A DNA stretch of 64,000 nt from Bacillus solitudinis (GCF_002797395.1 NZ_KZ454943.1:3447966-3511965), one strand, 5' to 3'; counted from the first letter of the stretch, positions 1-9,248 are shown. The notes: generated from the letters alone by a model not told the origin. Numbers and translations are program-made.

Positions 1-45
1 TTGTTAATCTTGTCATTGCTGGTCTTCATTCCTATGCATAATCAT

Positions 46-75
46 AAACCCTCGCTTAATGCGAGGGTTTTAACG
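46..75 (+). terminator. Rho-independent terminator of the upstream gene
   Basis: A perfect 10-bp stem (AAACCCTCGC / GCGAGGGTTT) encloses the loop TTAAT and runs into a short T stretch. It lies upstream of resD, so it probably ends the operon to the left (in B. subtilis this would be the resABC side) and leaves resDE with its own promoter. Confidence 0.8.
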
Positions 76-160
76 CTTCATTATTTTATCTCAAAATGTA
101 ATGCTGTCGAATGTGATACACTAAAAAAAATATTCGTTTTACATAAGGAGGCGGATTCAA

Positions 161-877
161 ATGGAAAAAGAAGCAAGAATTCTTGTCGTTGATGATGAAG
201 ATCGTATTCGACGCTTATTAAAGATGTATTTAGAGCGAGAAAACTATGAAGTATTTGAGGCTGAAAATGGTGAAAAGGCCTTGGAATTAGCGCTAACGGA
301 TGAATTTGATTTAATTTTACTGGATATCATGATGCCAGGAATGGATGGTATAGAAGTTTGCCAAGAATTGCGGAAAACAAAAGCAACTCCGGTGATGATG
401 TTAACAGCTAAGGGAGAAGAAGCAAATCGTGTACAAGGCTTTGAAGTAGGAACTGATGATTATATTGTAAAACCATTCAGCCCAAGAGAAGTAGTTCTAC
501 GGGTGAAAGCATTACTGCGACGGTCATCAACCACGAAGTTTCTACAAACTGATACACAAGCAAAGGATGTTCTCGTTTTTCAGCATTTAACGATTGATAA
601 TGATGCTCATCGGGTGACGGTCTCAGGTGACATTATTAATTTAACGCCAAAAGAGTATGAGCTATTACATTACTTAGCCCAATCTCCAGATAAGGTGTTT
701 TCAAGAGAACAATTATTAAAAGATGTCTGGAATTATGACTTTTTTGGTGATTTAAGAACAGTAGATACTCATATCAAACGTCTCCGCGAAAAACTAAACC
801 GTGTATCACCAGAAGCTGCTATGATGATATCTACGGTTTGGGGAGTAGGATATAAGTTTGAGGCTTTGAAAGAATAA
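161..877 (+). CDS. resD: Two-component response regulator ResD (OmpR family)
   Basis: This is a 238-residue OmpR-class response regulator. The receiver domain shows the acidic pair in VVDDED (D11-D12), the phosphoacceptor D55 in LILLDIMMPG, T82 and K104 in the VKPF motif. A winged-helix DNA-binding domain follows at about residues 135-235 (NLTPKEYELLHYL, then DTHIKRLREKL). An AAGGAGG-like site lies 8-9 bases before the ATG. The stop overlaps the ATG of the following kinase (TAATG), so the two are translated together. In B. subtilis ResD activates respiration and anaerobic genes; the same role is inferred from similarity and pairing. Confidence 0.93.
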   Translation: MEKEARILVVDDEDRIRRLLKMYLERENYEVFEAENGEKALELALTDEFDLILLDIMMPGMDGIEVCQELRKTKATPVMMLTAKGEEANRVQGFEVGTDDYIVKPFSPREVVLRVKALLRRSSTTKFLQTDTQAKDVLVFQHLTIDNDAHRVTVSGDIINLTPKEYELLHYLAQSPDKVFSREQLLKDVWNYDFFGDLRTVDTHIKRLREKLNRVSPEAAMMISTVWGVGYKFEALKE

Positions 878-2673
878 TGTTATGGAGTAGTGTCGTTGGT
901 AAGCTTTGGGTTACGATATTACTGCTAGTCTCTGTTGTACTGACAATTTTAATGGTTATGCTTCTTCAATCTTTTGAACGATTTCATATTAATGAGGCAG
1001 AATCAAAACTAATTAGTCAAGCAAATATGATTTCGGCTATGTTTGATGCGTATGATGAACAGGATTATGTTTATCGTACGCTTTCGCTCTATGAAGATTC
1101 GCTTACAGCCCATGTTGTGATCGTTGTTGAAGGGGAAAAGATTTGGAGTACGGATGATATGGAAGCATATCAAGTCCCTTTAGATACCTTTTATACAGAC
1201 CCAGTTCTTTCCGGAGTTTTTGAAGGGAAACAGGCCGTTGTCACAGAAGGGGACTTTCCTTTCATTGGTGAGGGTGAGGAGGTTCATAATGGAATTATGA
1301 TCGTGGGTGTACCTATTCAACCCGAACGACTTGAGGGTAGTGCAGTATTCTTATATCAGTCCTTGTCAGCAATAGAAGAAACGTCTCAGGAAACGAGAAA
1401 AATTGTTTATTTTTCAGCAGCGATTGCTTTAGTGTTAACAACTGTATTTGCCTTTTTCCTATCTTCAAGAGTAACAGCGCCTTTACGAAAAATGCGCCAG
1501 GTTGCACTTGAGGTTGCACAAGGAAAGTTTAATACGAAAGTACCTATCCTCACACATGATGAGATTGGTCAACTCGCCATTGCATTTAATCGAATGGGAC
1601 GAGAGTTAAATAGAAATATTAACGAACTAAATCAAGAAAAAGAACAGCTTTCTCGCATTCTTGTCAGTATGGCAGATGGCGTGATAACATTGGACCGAAA
1701 AGGAGAGGTGGTTGTAGCCAATCCTCCTGCGGAACGTTTTTTTCAATCATGGTTTTATGAACAAGGAATGACAGAACAATCGTCACAAAGGCTCCCTGAA
1801 GCTGTTCAAAAACTTTATGAGCAAGTTGTTTTGCTTGAAAAAGAACAGATGACGGAAATTGATGTCCAGGGCAGAAGTTGGGCAATTCTGATGACTCCTT
1901 TGTATGATCGGGATTATGTTCGTGGTGCTGTCGCTGTCATCCGAGATATGACTGAAGAAAGACGTCATGATAAGCTTCGAAAGGATTTTATCGCTAATGT
2001 GTCTCATGAGCTTCGTACACCAATTTCAATGCTACAAGGATACAGTGAAGCAATCATTGATGATATCGCGGGTTCCGATGAGGACAAGAAGGAAATCGCA
2101 AAAATTATTTATGATGAATCATTACGAATGGGACGTCTTGTTAATGAACTTCTGGATCTAGCTAGAATGGAATCAGGTCACATTGAATTGAACTTGGAGT
2201 CAGTAGAATTACGTCCTTTCACGGAACGAATTGTCCGAAAGTTCCAAGGTTATGCACGGGAACAAGGTGTTGAGCTAAGTTATGATATCCAAACAGAAAT
2301 AAGCGATCAAGCTTTTATTGATCCTGACCGAATGGAGCAGGTGTTAACCAACTTAATTCATAACGCAATTCGGCATACTGCTGAAAAAGGTGTAGTCCGA
2401 TTAGTGGTCATAGAAAGTGAACAGGGTACCCGGTATGAAGTTATTGATAACGGCTCGGGCATCCCTGAAGAAGACCTGCCATACGTATTTGAGCGCTTTT
2501 ATAAAGCAGATAAGGCACGTACTCGTGGTAAAGGTGGCACAGGGCTTGGTTTAGCTATTGCAAAAAATATTGTCGATGCTCATAACGGAACAATCTCCGT
2601 CCATAGCAAAATGAATGAAGGAACGACATTTTCCTTCTTCTTGCCTCACAATCTAGGAGAAAATAGCGATTAA
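877..2673 (+). CDS. resE: Sensor histidine kinase ResE
   Basis: This 598-residue membrane kinase is the partner of ResD. Visible in order are a first transmembrane helix at about residues 8-30, an extracytoplasmic sensor region, a second helix at about 175-197, a HAMP linker (SSRVTAPLRKMRQVA), a PAS-like segment beginning near LVSMADGVITLDRKG, the phosphoacceptor H box (FIANVSHELRTP), an N box (NLIHNAIRHT), and G boxes (VIDNGSGIPEEDL and GTGLGLAI). The length and the VGKLWVTILLLVS start match the ResE family as I know it. Its ATG overlaps the resD stop. It is followed by about 100 bases and then the B12 riboswitch of the next operon. Confidence 0.92.
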   Translation: MLWSSVVGKLWVTILLLVSVVLTILMVMLLQSFERFHINEAESKLISQANMISAMFDAYDEQDYVYRTLSLYEDSLTAHVVIVVEGEKIWSTDDMEAYQVPLDTFYTDPVLSGVFEGKQAVVTEGDFPFIGEGEEVHNGIMIVGVPIQPERLEGSAVFLYQSLSAIEETSQETRKIVYFSAAIALVLTTVFAFFLSSRVTAPLRKMRQVALEVAQGKFNTKVPILTHDEIGQLAIAFNRMGRELNRNINELNQEKEQLSRILVSMADGVITLDRKGEVVVANPPAERFFQSWFYEQGMTEQSSQRLPEAVQKLYEQVVLLEKEQMTEIDVQGRSWAILMTPLYDRDYVRGAVAVIRDMTEERRHDKLRKDFIANVSHELRTPISMLQGYSEAIIDDIAGSDEDKKEIAKIIYDESLRMGRLVNELLDLARMESGHIELNLESVELRPFTERIVRKFQGYAREQGVELSYDIQTEISDQAFIDPDRMEQVLTNLIHNAIRHTAEKGVVRLVVIESEQGTRYEVIDNGSGIPEEDLPYVFERFYKADKARTRGKGGTGLGLAIAKNIVDAHNGTISVHSKMNEGTTFSFFLPHNLGENSD

Positions 2674-2784
2674 TATTGTTCCATAAGAAACATTTGTTAA
2701 GGTATCTAACGTTTTTTGACCTTTATGTTTACTAAAAATCATGTATAATAAGAATACTTATTCAAAATTTCTTATAGCTACTAT

Positions 2785-2975
2785 CTGGGTCATTCTTTTT
2801 TAGGATGATAATAGGGAAGTTGGTGTAAATCCAACACGGTCCCGCCACTGTAATTGCTAGGAATCTTCAGAACTCACTGTCTTTTTAGACGGGAAGGGGA
2901 AGATTTTGTTACGCATAAGTCAGGAGACCTGCCTAGATAATTGTGTGAAACCTTCGAGGAAAAGGGGAAGCAGTC
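2785..2975 (+). promoter_or_regulatory. Cobalamin (B12) riboswitch
   Basis: The conserved core is present: GGGAAGTTGGTGTAAATCC, then CGGTCCCGCCACTGTAA, and the B12 box AAGTCAGGAGACCTGCC at 2917-2933. It lies upstream of btuF, and the ends given are approximate. The B12-box segment CCTGCCTA (2928-2935) can pair with TAGGTAGG (3031-3038), which forms one arm of the downstream terminator. Ligand binding should therefore free the terminator and switch off the corrinoid operon. A TATAAT at 2744-2749 may be the promoter -10 element; I see no well-spaced -35. Confidence 0.93.
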
Positions 2976-3022
2976 AACTGTACAAAAGTATAGTTATGAC
3001 TTCTTTTGCTGTGTTTAGTAAG

Positions 3023-3050
3023 CACTCCTATAGGTAGGGGTGTTTTTTTT
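3023..3050 (+). terminator. Attenuator terminator of the B12 riboswitch
   Basis: An 8-bp stem (CACTCCTA / TAGGGGTG, with one G-U pair) and the loop TAGG are followed by eight T residues. It sits between the B12 aptamer and btuF. Its right arm overlaps the sequence complementary to the B12 box, as expected for transcription attenuation. Confidence 0.85.
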
Positions 3051-3169
3051 GTAGGCTATGACTATGAAGATTACCAGAGAAAGAATAGTTTATTAGTTTT
3101 AAATCGAGACGAGAACAGCTAGAAGATTTATGACAGAATAAGAATGAAAAGAAAAAGGTGGAAGAAAAG

Positions 3170-4168
3170 ATGAAACAAGTAAAATTTTGGTTGATGGCAC
3201 TATTTGTAGCTATTTTTATGGTTGCATGCGGAACAACGTCTGAGGACGCTGGGCAAGTGGCTGATGAAAATCAAGCAGACCAAGTGGAAGAAACAGACAC
3301 GATCGAGATGGAAGAACCAGAAAATCTCTATCCGCTAACCATGCAAGATGCACTTGGTGATGAGGTGACGATTGAAGCGAAACCTGAGCGGATGGTCTCA
3401 TTAATCCCAAGTATTACTGAAACTATCTTTGCTCTTGAACAAGGTGAGTATGTTGTTGGTCGTACGGATTGGGATAACTATCCTGAAGAAGTAAATGAAA
3501 TTGAAACAGTTGGTGGGATGGACTTTGACATTGAGAAAGTTATTTCTCTTAATCCAGATTTAGTATTAACTCATGAATCAGGAGCTCACAGTACAGCTGA
3601 TGGGATGGAGCAACTTCGTCAAGCCGGAATTACGGTGTTAGTCGTTAATAGTGCTGAAACGATTGAGGAAGTGTACGAATCAATTAACTTAGTCGGACAA
3701 GCTACAGCTTCTCAAAGTAAAGCAGATGAGCTAATCGAGAAGATGCGAGCAACAATGGAAGAATTTGAAAAGAAAGCTAGTGAAATTCCTGAAGAAGATC
3801 GTATGAAGGTATGGGTTGAGATTTCACCTGATTTATATACAAGCGGTCAAGGAACGTTCATGCATGAAATGATCACCATCCTAAATGCAACAAATGCCGC
3901 TGAAGAGCAGCAAGGATGGGTTCAATTTACTGAAGAGGAAGCCGTTGCTTTTAATGCGGATGTAATCATTACGACATACGGGGGATATGAAGAAGAACAC
4001 CCAAGTGAAACCATTAAGCAACGTTCGGCGTGGAAGGATATTCCAGCTGTCGTAAATGAACGAATTTACGATGTGGATCCTGATACCGTCACACGGCCAG
4101 GTCCACGTTTAGCAGAAGGAGTCGAGCATCTTGCAGCAGCTATTTATCCAGAGGTCTTTGGCGAATAA
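3170..4168 (+). CDS. btuF: Corrinoid ABC transporter substrate-binding lipoprotein
   Basis: This 332-residue secreted lipoprotein should bind cobalamin or other corrinoids outside the cell and deliver them to BtuC. The signal peptide ends in the lipobox VACG (MKQVKFWLMALFVAIFMVAC). An acidic linker follows, then a class III periplasmic-binding fold beginning near EAKPERMVSLIPSITETIF. The ATG at 3170 is chosen over a GTG at 3158 because AAAAAGGTGG (3152-3161) is correctly spaced from the ATG and overlaps the GTG. It is the first gene after the B12 riboswitch, which supports a corrinoid rather than a siderophore ligand. Confidence 0.88.
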   Translation: MKQVKFWLMALFVAIFMVACGTTSEDAGQVADENQADQVEETDTIEMEEPENLYPLTMQDALGDEVTIEAKPERMVSLIPSITETIFALEQGEYVVGRTDWDNYPEEVNEIETVGGMDFDIEKVISLNPDLVLTHESGAHSTADGMEQLRQAGITVLVVNSAETIEEVYESINLVGQATASQSKADELIEKMRATMEEFEKKASEIPEEDRMKVWVEISPDLYTSGQGTFMHEMITILNATNAAEEQQGWVQFTEEEAVAFNADVIITTYGGYEEEHPSETIKQRSAWKDIPAVVNERIYDVDPDTVTRPGPRLAEGVEHLAAAIYPEVFGE

Positions 4169-5186
4169 ATATGTCGCTGCGTACGTCATTGTTATGGCGT
4201 TTTGCATTGTCGCACTTATTGTAAGTATCGGTCAGGGAAGTGTTGAGCTTCCCTTTTCAACCGTTTTACTTATTCTTCTAAAAGAGGGCTTTAACTTGCC
4301 AATCGATGCAATCATCGACCCGATGTATGTGAATATTGTGATGGAGATCCGTTTGCCGCGTGTGTTGCTTGCGATGTTTGTTGGTGCTTGTTTATCACTT
4401 GCAGGTGCAGCTTTTCAAGGATTCTTAAAAAATCCGCTAGCGGATCCCTACACACTTGGCGTGTCATCTGGCGCAGCTGTCGGGGCGGTTGTTGTGTTGT
4501 TTTTTGGGATCACCTTACCGGTTATCGGAAGGTTTACTCTTCCTTTTGCAAGTGTTGTTACTGGTTTTACAACGTTATTTATCGTAATAACTTTTGCAAG
4601 AATGGTCCAACGATCGATGGCAACAGAAACAATTATACTAGCAGGGATTATTTTTAGTTCCTTTTTAGGTGCGTTTATCTCATTGATGATTTCCCTAACT
4701 GGGGATGAACTGAGACAAATTGTGAACTGGTTAATGGGGAGTGTTGCAATGCGAGGATGGTCCTATTTATGGATGATTATCCCTTGTTTTGTGATTGGGT
4801 TTACCCTTTTGTTTTTTAGCCGTCATGAGTTAAATGCCCTTTCGTTTGGGGAAGAGACCGCTAGAGCTCTTGGTGTTAATATTGGGTTCCGGAAAATGAC
4901 AATTTTACTTGGAGCAACAATTGTAACTGGTGGGGCAGTGGCTGTATCTGGAACGATTGGATTTGTCGGTCTAGTCATTCCTCATTTAACACGTTTATTG
5001 TGGGGAGCAGATCATCGACATCTTTTGCCGCTATCGATGTTTATTGGTGCTGGATTTTTAGCTTTAGCTGATTTAGTGGCAAGAACATTACTTGCGCCAA
5101 CGGAGTTACCTATCGGTGTTGTGACAGCAATAATTGGTGCCCCTATATTCGGGTTGATTTTACTTAGACAACGTCGTAAAGCTTAA
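4131..5186 (+). CDS. btuC: Corrinoid ABC transporter permease
   Basis: This FecCD/BtuC-type permease of about 351 residues has roughly ten hydrophobic segments and the family signatures LAGAAFQGFLKNPLADPYTLGVSSGA and GTIGFVGLVIPHLTR (given here as landmarks). It forms the membrane channel for the BtuF-bound corrinoid. The start is a TTG inside btuF, giving a 38-base overlap. AAGGAG at 4116-4121 is spaced 9 bases before it, while the next in-frame starts (TTG 4158, ATG 4194) lack a good site. The overlap implies translational coupling with btuF. Confidence 0.88.
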   Translation: MQQLFIQRSLANKYVAAYVIVMAFCIVALIVSIGQGSVELPFSTVLLILLKEGFNLPIDAIIDPMYVNIVMEIRLPRVLLAMFVGACLSLAGAAFQGFLKNPLADPYTLGVSSGAAVGAVVVLFFGITLPVIGRFTLPFASVVTGFTTLFIVITFARMVQRSMATETIILAGIIFSSFLGAFISLMISLTGDELRQIVNWLMGSVAMRGWSYLWMIIPCFVIGFTLLFFSRHELNALSFGEETARALGVNIGFRKMTILLGATIVTGGAVAVSGTIGFVGLVIPHLTRLLWGADHRHLLPLSMFIGAGFLALADLVARTLLAPTELPIGVVTAIIGAPIFGLILLRQRRKA

Positions 5187-5196
5187 GAGGTGTAAA

Positions 5197-6666
5197 GTGA
5201 TTACTGTAAAAGATGTTTCAATTCATTACGGAAAACGTTGTGTTGTTGAAGATGTGTCGTTTCAAGTAGAGCGAGGAGAAATCTTCGGAATTATTGGCCC
5301 AAATGGTAGCGGTAAAACAACCCTCCTAAAAGCAATAAGTGGTGGAATCCCTGTTTCCTCGGGAGCAATTGAAGTGAATCATAAGCAAATTCAGCAATAC
5401 CGATCAAAAGAACTAGCTAAAAAAGTAGCTGTTCTCCCTCAAGACACAGAAACGGCATTTACTTATCATGTTTGGGATGTTGTGGCTCTAGGACGTTATC
5501 CGTATCAGAAAGGCTTGCTTCAACACCTTACTAGCGAAGACGATAAGATTATTACTGAGGTGTTAAAGCAAACCGCTACATATGAATTTCGAGACCACCC
5601 ACTCGACAAACTTAGTGGAGGAGAACGACAGCGAGTCTTGTTGGCAAGATCGCTTGCACAGGAGCCAGATATATTACTTCTTGATGAACCAACAAATCAT
5701 CTCGATATCTCCCATCAAATGAATCTTCTAAACTCGTTAAAACAATGGTCAAGAACTAGAGAATTAACGGTTGTGGCGGTTCTTCACGATTTAAATATGG
5801 CGAGCCTCTTTTGTGACCGTGTGCTCTTGTTAAATGAAGGCAAGATGGTTGATTTAAACGAACCCAATCAAGTAATGCAAGAGGAACGTCTAGCAGAAGT
5901 GTATCATGCAGCCTTACACCGCAATGAGCACCCATCTGTACCGAGCCCGTTAATTACTTTTATTCCTAAAAAACTCGAAGTAGAAAATCCATCATTAATG
6001 AGTCAACTGGTGATTGAGCACTCAGGTAAATGGATTAAGGTAATGAGTCCAGCGAGGTGGAAAACACTTTCTTCAGCGGTATTAGGGGCGGGAACAGGCT
6101 GGCATCACATATTTATTAATCGACATGTTGGTAAAGATTACGATTGTGATGACGCGGAAGCTGAATTTGAACAATACTTAGATCAGCATGGTATTGATGG
6201 GTCAGACGTTTTAGGAATGATGACAGCAGCGATGCTAGAGGATGCTGTTCTTTTACATAGTGATAAGGATATTCCAATATTGGTGATGATAAGTGCAGGC
6301 GTTTCAAACGCTGTCGACGCCTCAAGGGCGCATGAGCACAGTAGTATTGCGGAAGTGGGCACGATTAATATCTGGGTATTCATTGAAGGGACCTTAACAG
6401 AAGCAGCTTATGTTCAAGCGATGATGACAGTTACGGAAGCGAAGGTGAAAGCGTTAATCGATGAAGACATCAAAGACCCGGTAACGAATACACTTGCAAC
6501 AGGAACATCAACCGATAGTATCTTAATAGCCGCTTCACAAACAGAGAAGTCATATGCGTACGCCGGTACAATCACTGAGCTTGGCAAGGATATCGCTTCT
6601 CTCGTCTATAACGGCACACGTCAGACACTGAGTCGAAACAAGCAACGAAAGGAACAACAGAAATGA
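5197..6666 (+). CDS. btuD: Corrinoid ABC transporter ATPase fused to CbiZ adenosylcobinamide amidohydrolase
   Basis: This is a two-domain fusion of 489 residues. The first ~260 residues are an ABC ATPase (Walker A GPNGSGKT at 34-41, signature LSGGERQR, Walker B ILLLDEPTNHLD) that powers BtuC. Residues ~265-485 match CbiZ, with SSAVLGAGTGWHHIFINRHV, GVSNAVDA, LATGTSTDSILIA and YAGTITELG. CbiZ enzymes cleave the aminopropanol side chain of adenosylcobinamide or of pseudo-corrinoids to give adenosylcobyric acid, so imported corrinoids with the wrong base can be rebuilt. The GTG start follows AAGAGG at 5185-5190. The stop overlaps the cbiB ATG (ATGA). Confidence 0.88.
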   Translation: MITVKDVSIHYGKRCVVEDVSFQVERGEIFGIIGPNGSGKTTLLKAISGGIPVSSGAIEVNHKQIQQYRSKELAKKVAVLPQDTETAFTYHVWDVVALGRYPYQKGLLQHLTSEDDKIITEVLKQTATYEFRDHPLDKLSGGERQRVLLARSLAQEPDILLLDEPTNHLDISHQMNLLNSLKQWSRTRELTVVAVLHDLNMASLFCDRVLLLNEGKMVDLNEPNQVMQEERLAEVYHAALHRNEHPSVPSPLITFIPKKLEVENPSLMSQLVIEHSGKWIKVMSPARWKTLSSAVLGAGTGWHHIFINRHVGKDYDCDDAEAEFEQYLDQHGIDGSDVLGMMTAAMLEDAVLLHSDKDIPILVMISAGVSNAVDASRAHEHSSIAEVGTINIWVFIEGTLTEAAYVQAMMTVTEAKVKALIDEDIKDPVTNTLATGTSTDSILIAASQTEKSYAYAGTITELGKDIASLVYNGTRQTLSRNKQRKEQQK

Positions 6667-7616
6667 TTTATCATTTAATCGCACTTACGATGGGTGTTGT
6701 TATTGACCGGATAATGGGAGATCCAAAATGGCTACCTCATCCCGTGATTGGTATGGGGAAACTTATTGCTACACTTGATCAATCATTAAACCGTGGTCGT
6801 AAAAAAAGAAACGGTTTTGTTCTCCTCATTGTTGTATCAACGGTAGTTCTTGTTCTTGCCATTGCTGTCACATTGATTGCTTATCGTATTCATTTGTATA
6901 TTGGAATTTTCATAGAAGCTTTTCTCATTTCAACGACAATCGCACAAAAGGGATTGAAATTGGCTGCAACACAAGTCGCTAAGCCATTAGAGCAAGGTGA
7001 AATTGAAAAAGCAAGAACATATTTATCCTATATTGTCGGACGTGACACAGCAAGACTTGATGAAGCAGCATGTACGCGAGGAACGGTTGAAACCGTTGCG
7101 GAAAATACAAGTGATGGTGTAACAGCTCCGTTATTTTTTGCGCTACTTGGCGGAGCGCCATTTGCACTTGTTTACCGAGCAGTTAACACTTGTGATTCGA
7201 TGGTCGGGTATAAAAGTGAAAAGTATGAGCAATTTGGTTTTGCTAGTGCGAAATTTGATGATATCCTAAATTGGATTCCAAGCAGGATTACGGGTTCAAT
7301 CATGATTATTATGAACAAACCTAGTTTACAGCGAACTAGACGTGACTGTTGGAGGATTATGAAGCGTGACGCTCCGAAGCATCCTAGTCCCAATAGTGGT
7401 TGGGGTGAGGCGGCAGTGGCCGCGTTACTTGGGATTCAACTTGGCGGAATTAATACATATAAGGGTACTGTTTCAGACCGAGCTCGAATGGGAGATGCCC
7501 TTGTCTCTTTAGGGGCCGAACATATTTACAAAACAAATGCCATTATGGGGCGAACAGTAATAGGATTTATGTTTTTCCTATGGTTAATAGGAGGTGTGTT
7601 CATTGTCTTTACCTAA
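6663..7616 (+). CDS. cbiB: Adenosylcobinamide-phosphate synthase CbiB
   Basis: This 317-residue integral membrane protein joins adenosylcobyric acid to aminopropanol phosphate, re-making the side chain removed by CbiZ. Family signatures seen are MGDPKWLPHPVIGMGKLI near the N-terminus, the central ARTYLSYIVGRDTARLDE, ETVAENTSDGVTAPLFFALL, and PKHPSPNSGWGEAAVAALLG. Hydrophobic segments occur at both ends. The ATG overlaps the btuD-cbiZ stop. The 3' end overlaps the ribosome site and start of cobD. Confidence 0.93.
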   Translation: MIYHLIALTMGVVIDRIMGDPKWLPHPVIGMGKLIATLDQSLNRGRKKRNGFVLLIVVSTVVLVLAIAVTLIAYRIHLYIGIFIEAFLISTTIAQKGLKLAATQVAKPLEQGEIEKARTYLSYIVGRDTARLDEAACTRGTVETVAENTSDGVTAPLFFALLGGAPFALVYRAVNTCDSMVGYKSEKYEQFGFASAKFDDILNWIPSRITGSIMIIMNKPSLQRTRRDCWRIMKRDAPKHPSPNSGWGEAAVAALLGIQLGGINTYKGTVSDRARMGDALVSLGAEHIYKTNAIMGRTVIGFMFFLWLIGGVFIVFT

Positions 7617-8676
7617 TCATGGTGCCAATCCCATTTATATGACAAAAGCATTGGGGGTTTCTCATCCGGACAACCTCATTGATTTTAGTGTTAATACAAA
7701 TCCATATGGTCCCCCTCCTTCTTTAGCAGCCTATTTAAATCGTGATTTACGTCCACCTATTATTTCTTATCCGGATCCGCAAGCTATGAAGTTGTCCGTT
7801 AAACTTGCCCAACTATTACAAGTTGATTTATCACAATTGATTATTGGAAATGGAGCAGCTGAGCTTATTTTTTTGCTTGCAAATCATTTTCAGAACCAAC
7901 GAATTTCAATTATTGAACCTGCTTTTTCTGAGTATCGCGATGCATGTGAGGCCTATGGTTGCAAAATACAATCCATTATTCTTTCTTCACCATGGGAATT
8001 GTCGGTAGCGAATGTTGAAGAATCCTTCTCTAGTACGGATGTTCTTTTTCTTTGTACGCCAAACAATCCAACTGGGGTAATATATAAACGAAAAGAAGTG
8101 TTAAAGATTATTAAGAAAGCAAATGAGTTAGGAATAACGGTTGTCATTGACGAAGCATTCTATGATTTCTCAAAGGAAAAAGACTCGTATATAAACCTTA
8201 TTGTTAAGTACGATAATCTGATTATTCTTCGTTCCCTAACTAAAATGTATTCAATCGCTGGGCTAAGACTAGGTTATCTCGCGACAAATTCAACGCTCGT
8301 TCATAAGTTAAAGAAAAAAGTACCGCCATGGAATGTAAATGGTTTGGCACAAGAAGTAGGTCAGTTGCTTTTAGAAGATCAAATGTTTGTAAAAACAACC
8401 GTCTCTTCCATTAAAAGCGAAAGAGAGCGAGTAATTGATGCGGTTTCTGAACTAGGATTTTTTGTTTCAAATTCAAGTGTTAACTTCTTTCTCTTGTATG
8501 AGCCTAGCATGAAAAACTTAGATGATTTATTAAAATTCTTAGTAACAAAAGGGATTATTGCGCGTCATACATATAATTTTCGTGGCTTAGAAGGAAGGTT
8601 CCTTCGCTTTGCTATAAAAACAGAAACTGAAAATGATGTTCTCATTAACGCCTTATCGGAGTGGAGAGCAAGATGA
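7603..8676 (+). CDS. cobD: Threonine-phosphate decarboxylase CobD (PLP-dependent)
   Basis: This fold-type I PLP enzyme resembles histidinol-phosphate aminotransferase. The N-terminus HGANP and DFSVNTNPYGPP is typical of CobD, which makes (R)-1-amino-2-propanol phosphate, the CbiB substrate. The PLP lysine lies in RSLTKMYSIAGLRLGY, with the aspartate in VIDEAFYDF upstream. A TTG at 7603 (MSLPNHGANP) is chosen because AGGAGG at 7589-7594 is 8 bases upstream; the earlier GTG at 7594 overlaps that site. The product is 357 residues. HisC-like transaminase activity cannot be excluded from sequence, but the operon favours CobD. Confidence 0.87.
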   Translation: MSLPNHGANPIYMTKALGVSHPDNLIDFSVNTNPYGPPPSLAAYLNRDLRPPIISYPDPQAMKLSVKLAQLLQVDLSQLIIGNGAAELIFLLANHFQNQRISIIEPAFSEYRDACEAYGCKIQSIILSSPWELSVANVEESFSSTDVLFLCTPNNPTGVIYKRKEVLKIIKKANELGITVVIDEAFYDFSKEKDSYINLIVKYDNLIILRSLTKMYSIAGLRLGYLATNSTLVHKLKKKVPPWNVNGLAQEVGQLLLEDQMFVKTTVSSIKSERERVIDAVSELGFFVSNSSVNFFLLYEPSMKNLDDLLKFLVTKGIIARHTYNFRGLEGRFLRFAIKTETENDVLINALSEWRAR

Positions 8677-9248
8677 TGATTTTCATTACCGGTGGAGTTC
8701 GTAGCGGGAAAAGTGCTTATGCTGAACAACTGGCCACTTCTTTTCAGCACCAAAATAAAGGACAGCTCTATTACATCGCGACGAGTCATGTTTATGATAA
8801 AGAGATGGAGCGGAGAATCCAACTTCATGAGAAACAGCGTCAACAAAGCAATGAGAGCTGGAAATTAATCGAGAAACAAACGAACCTACACGAAATTCAG
8901 CTATTTAAAAAAAATGATGTTTTTCTTGTTGATTGTGTGACGAATTTACTAAGCAATGAGCTGTTTGCTGGTTGGGAGCTAGGGCTCTCTAACTGGAAGG
9001 AGCACCAGTACCAAGAAGATATTCTCGAAAAGCTTCAACAGTTAGTTTTAACTTTTAAAAAATCTTCAGCGGAAACCATTCTAGTTTCAAATGAATTGGC
9101 TTATGAGAGCCTGAGTCAGAATAAAGGCACATTTACCTATATAAGATTACTTGGTTTGTTGCATCAATACATTGTTCAGCTTGCTGATAAAGCAATCGTT
9201 GTTGAATCTGGTCTGCCAATCTATATGAAAGGTGAGGAGATTATATGA
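8673..9248 (+). CDS. cobU: Adenosylcobinamide kinase / adenosylcobinamide-phosphate guanylyltransferase CobU
   Basis: This enzyme of about 191 residues activates adenosylcobinamide phosphate with GTP to AdoCbi-GDP. It shows the N-terminal P-loop [12 protein letters not shown], the CobU region [19 protein letters not shown] (with the guanylylated-histidine segment LHEKQR), and [11 protein letters not shown]. The ATG at 8673 follows GGAG in the cobD end and overlaps the cobD stop; an upstream GTG at 8661 is less likely. The stop overlaps the cobQ ATG. A second, shorter CobU-like gene lies at the end of the operon. Confidence 0.92.
   Translation: MMIFITGGVRSGKSAYAEQLATSFQHQNKGQLYYIATSHVYDKEMERRIQLHEKQRQQSNESWKLIEKQTNLHEIQLFKKNDVFLVDCVTNLLSNELFAGWELGLSNWKEHQYQEDILEKLQQLVLTFKKSSAETILVSNELAYESLSQNKGTFTYIRLLGLLHQYIVQLADKAIVVESGLPIYMKGEEII

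Noticed and set aside
3110-3170. GTG 3158 as start of btuF
   Set aside because: It lies inside the ribosome binding site used by ATG 3170, which gives a normal lipoprotein signal.
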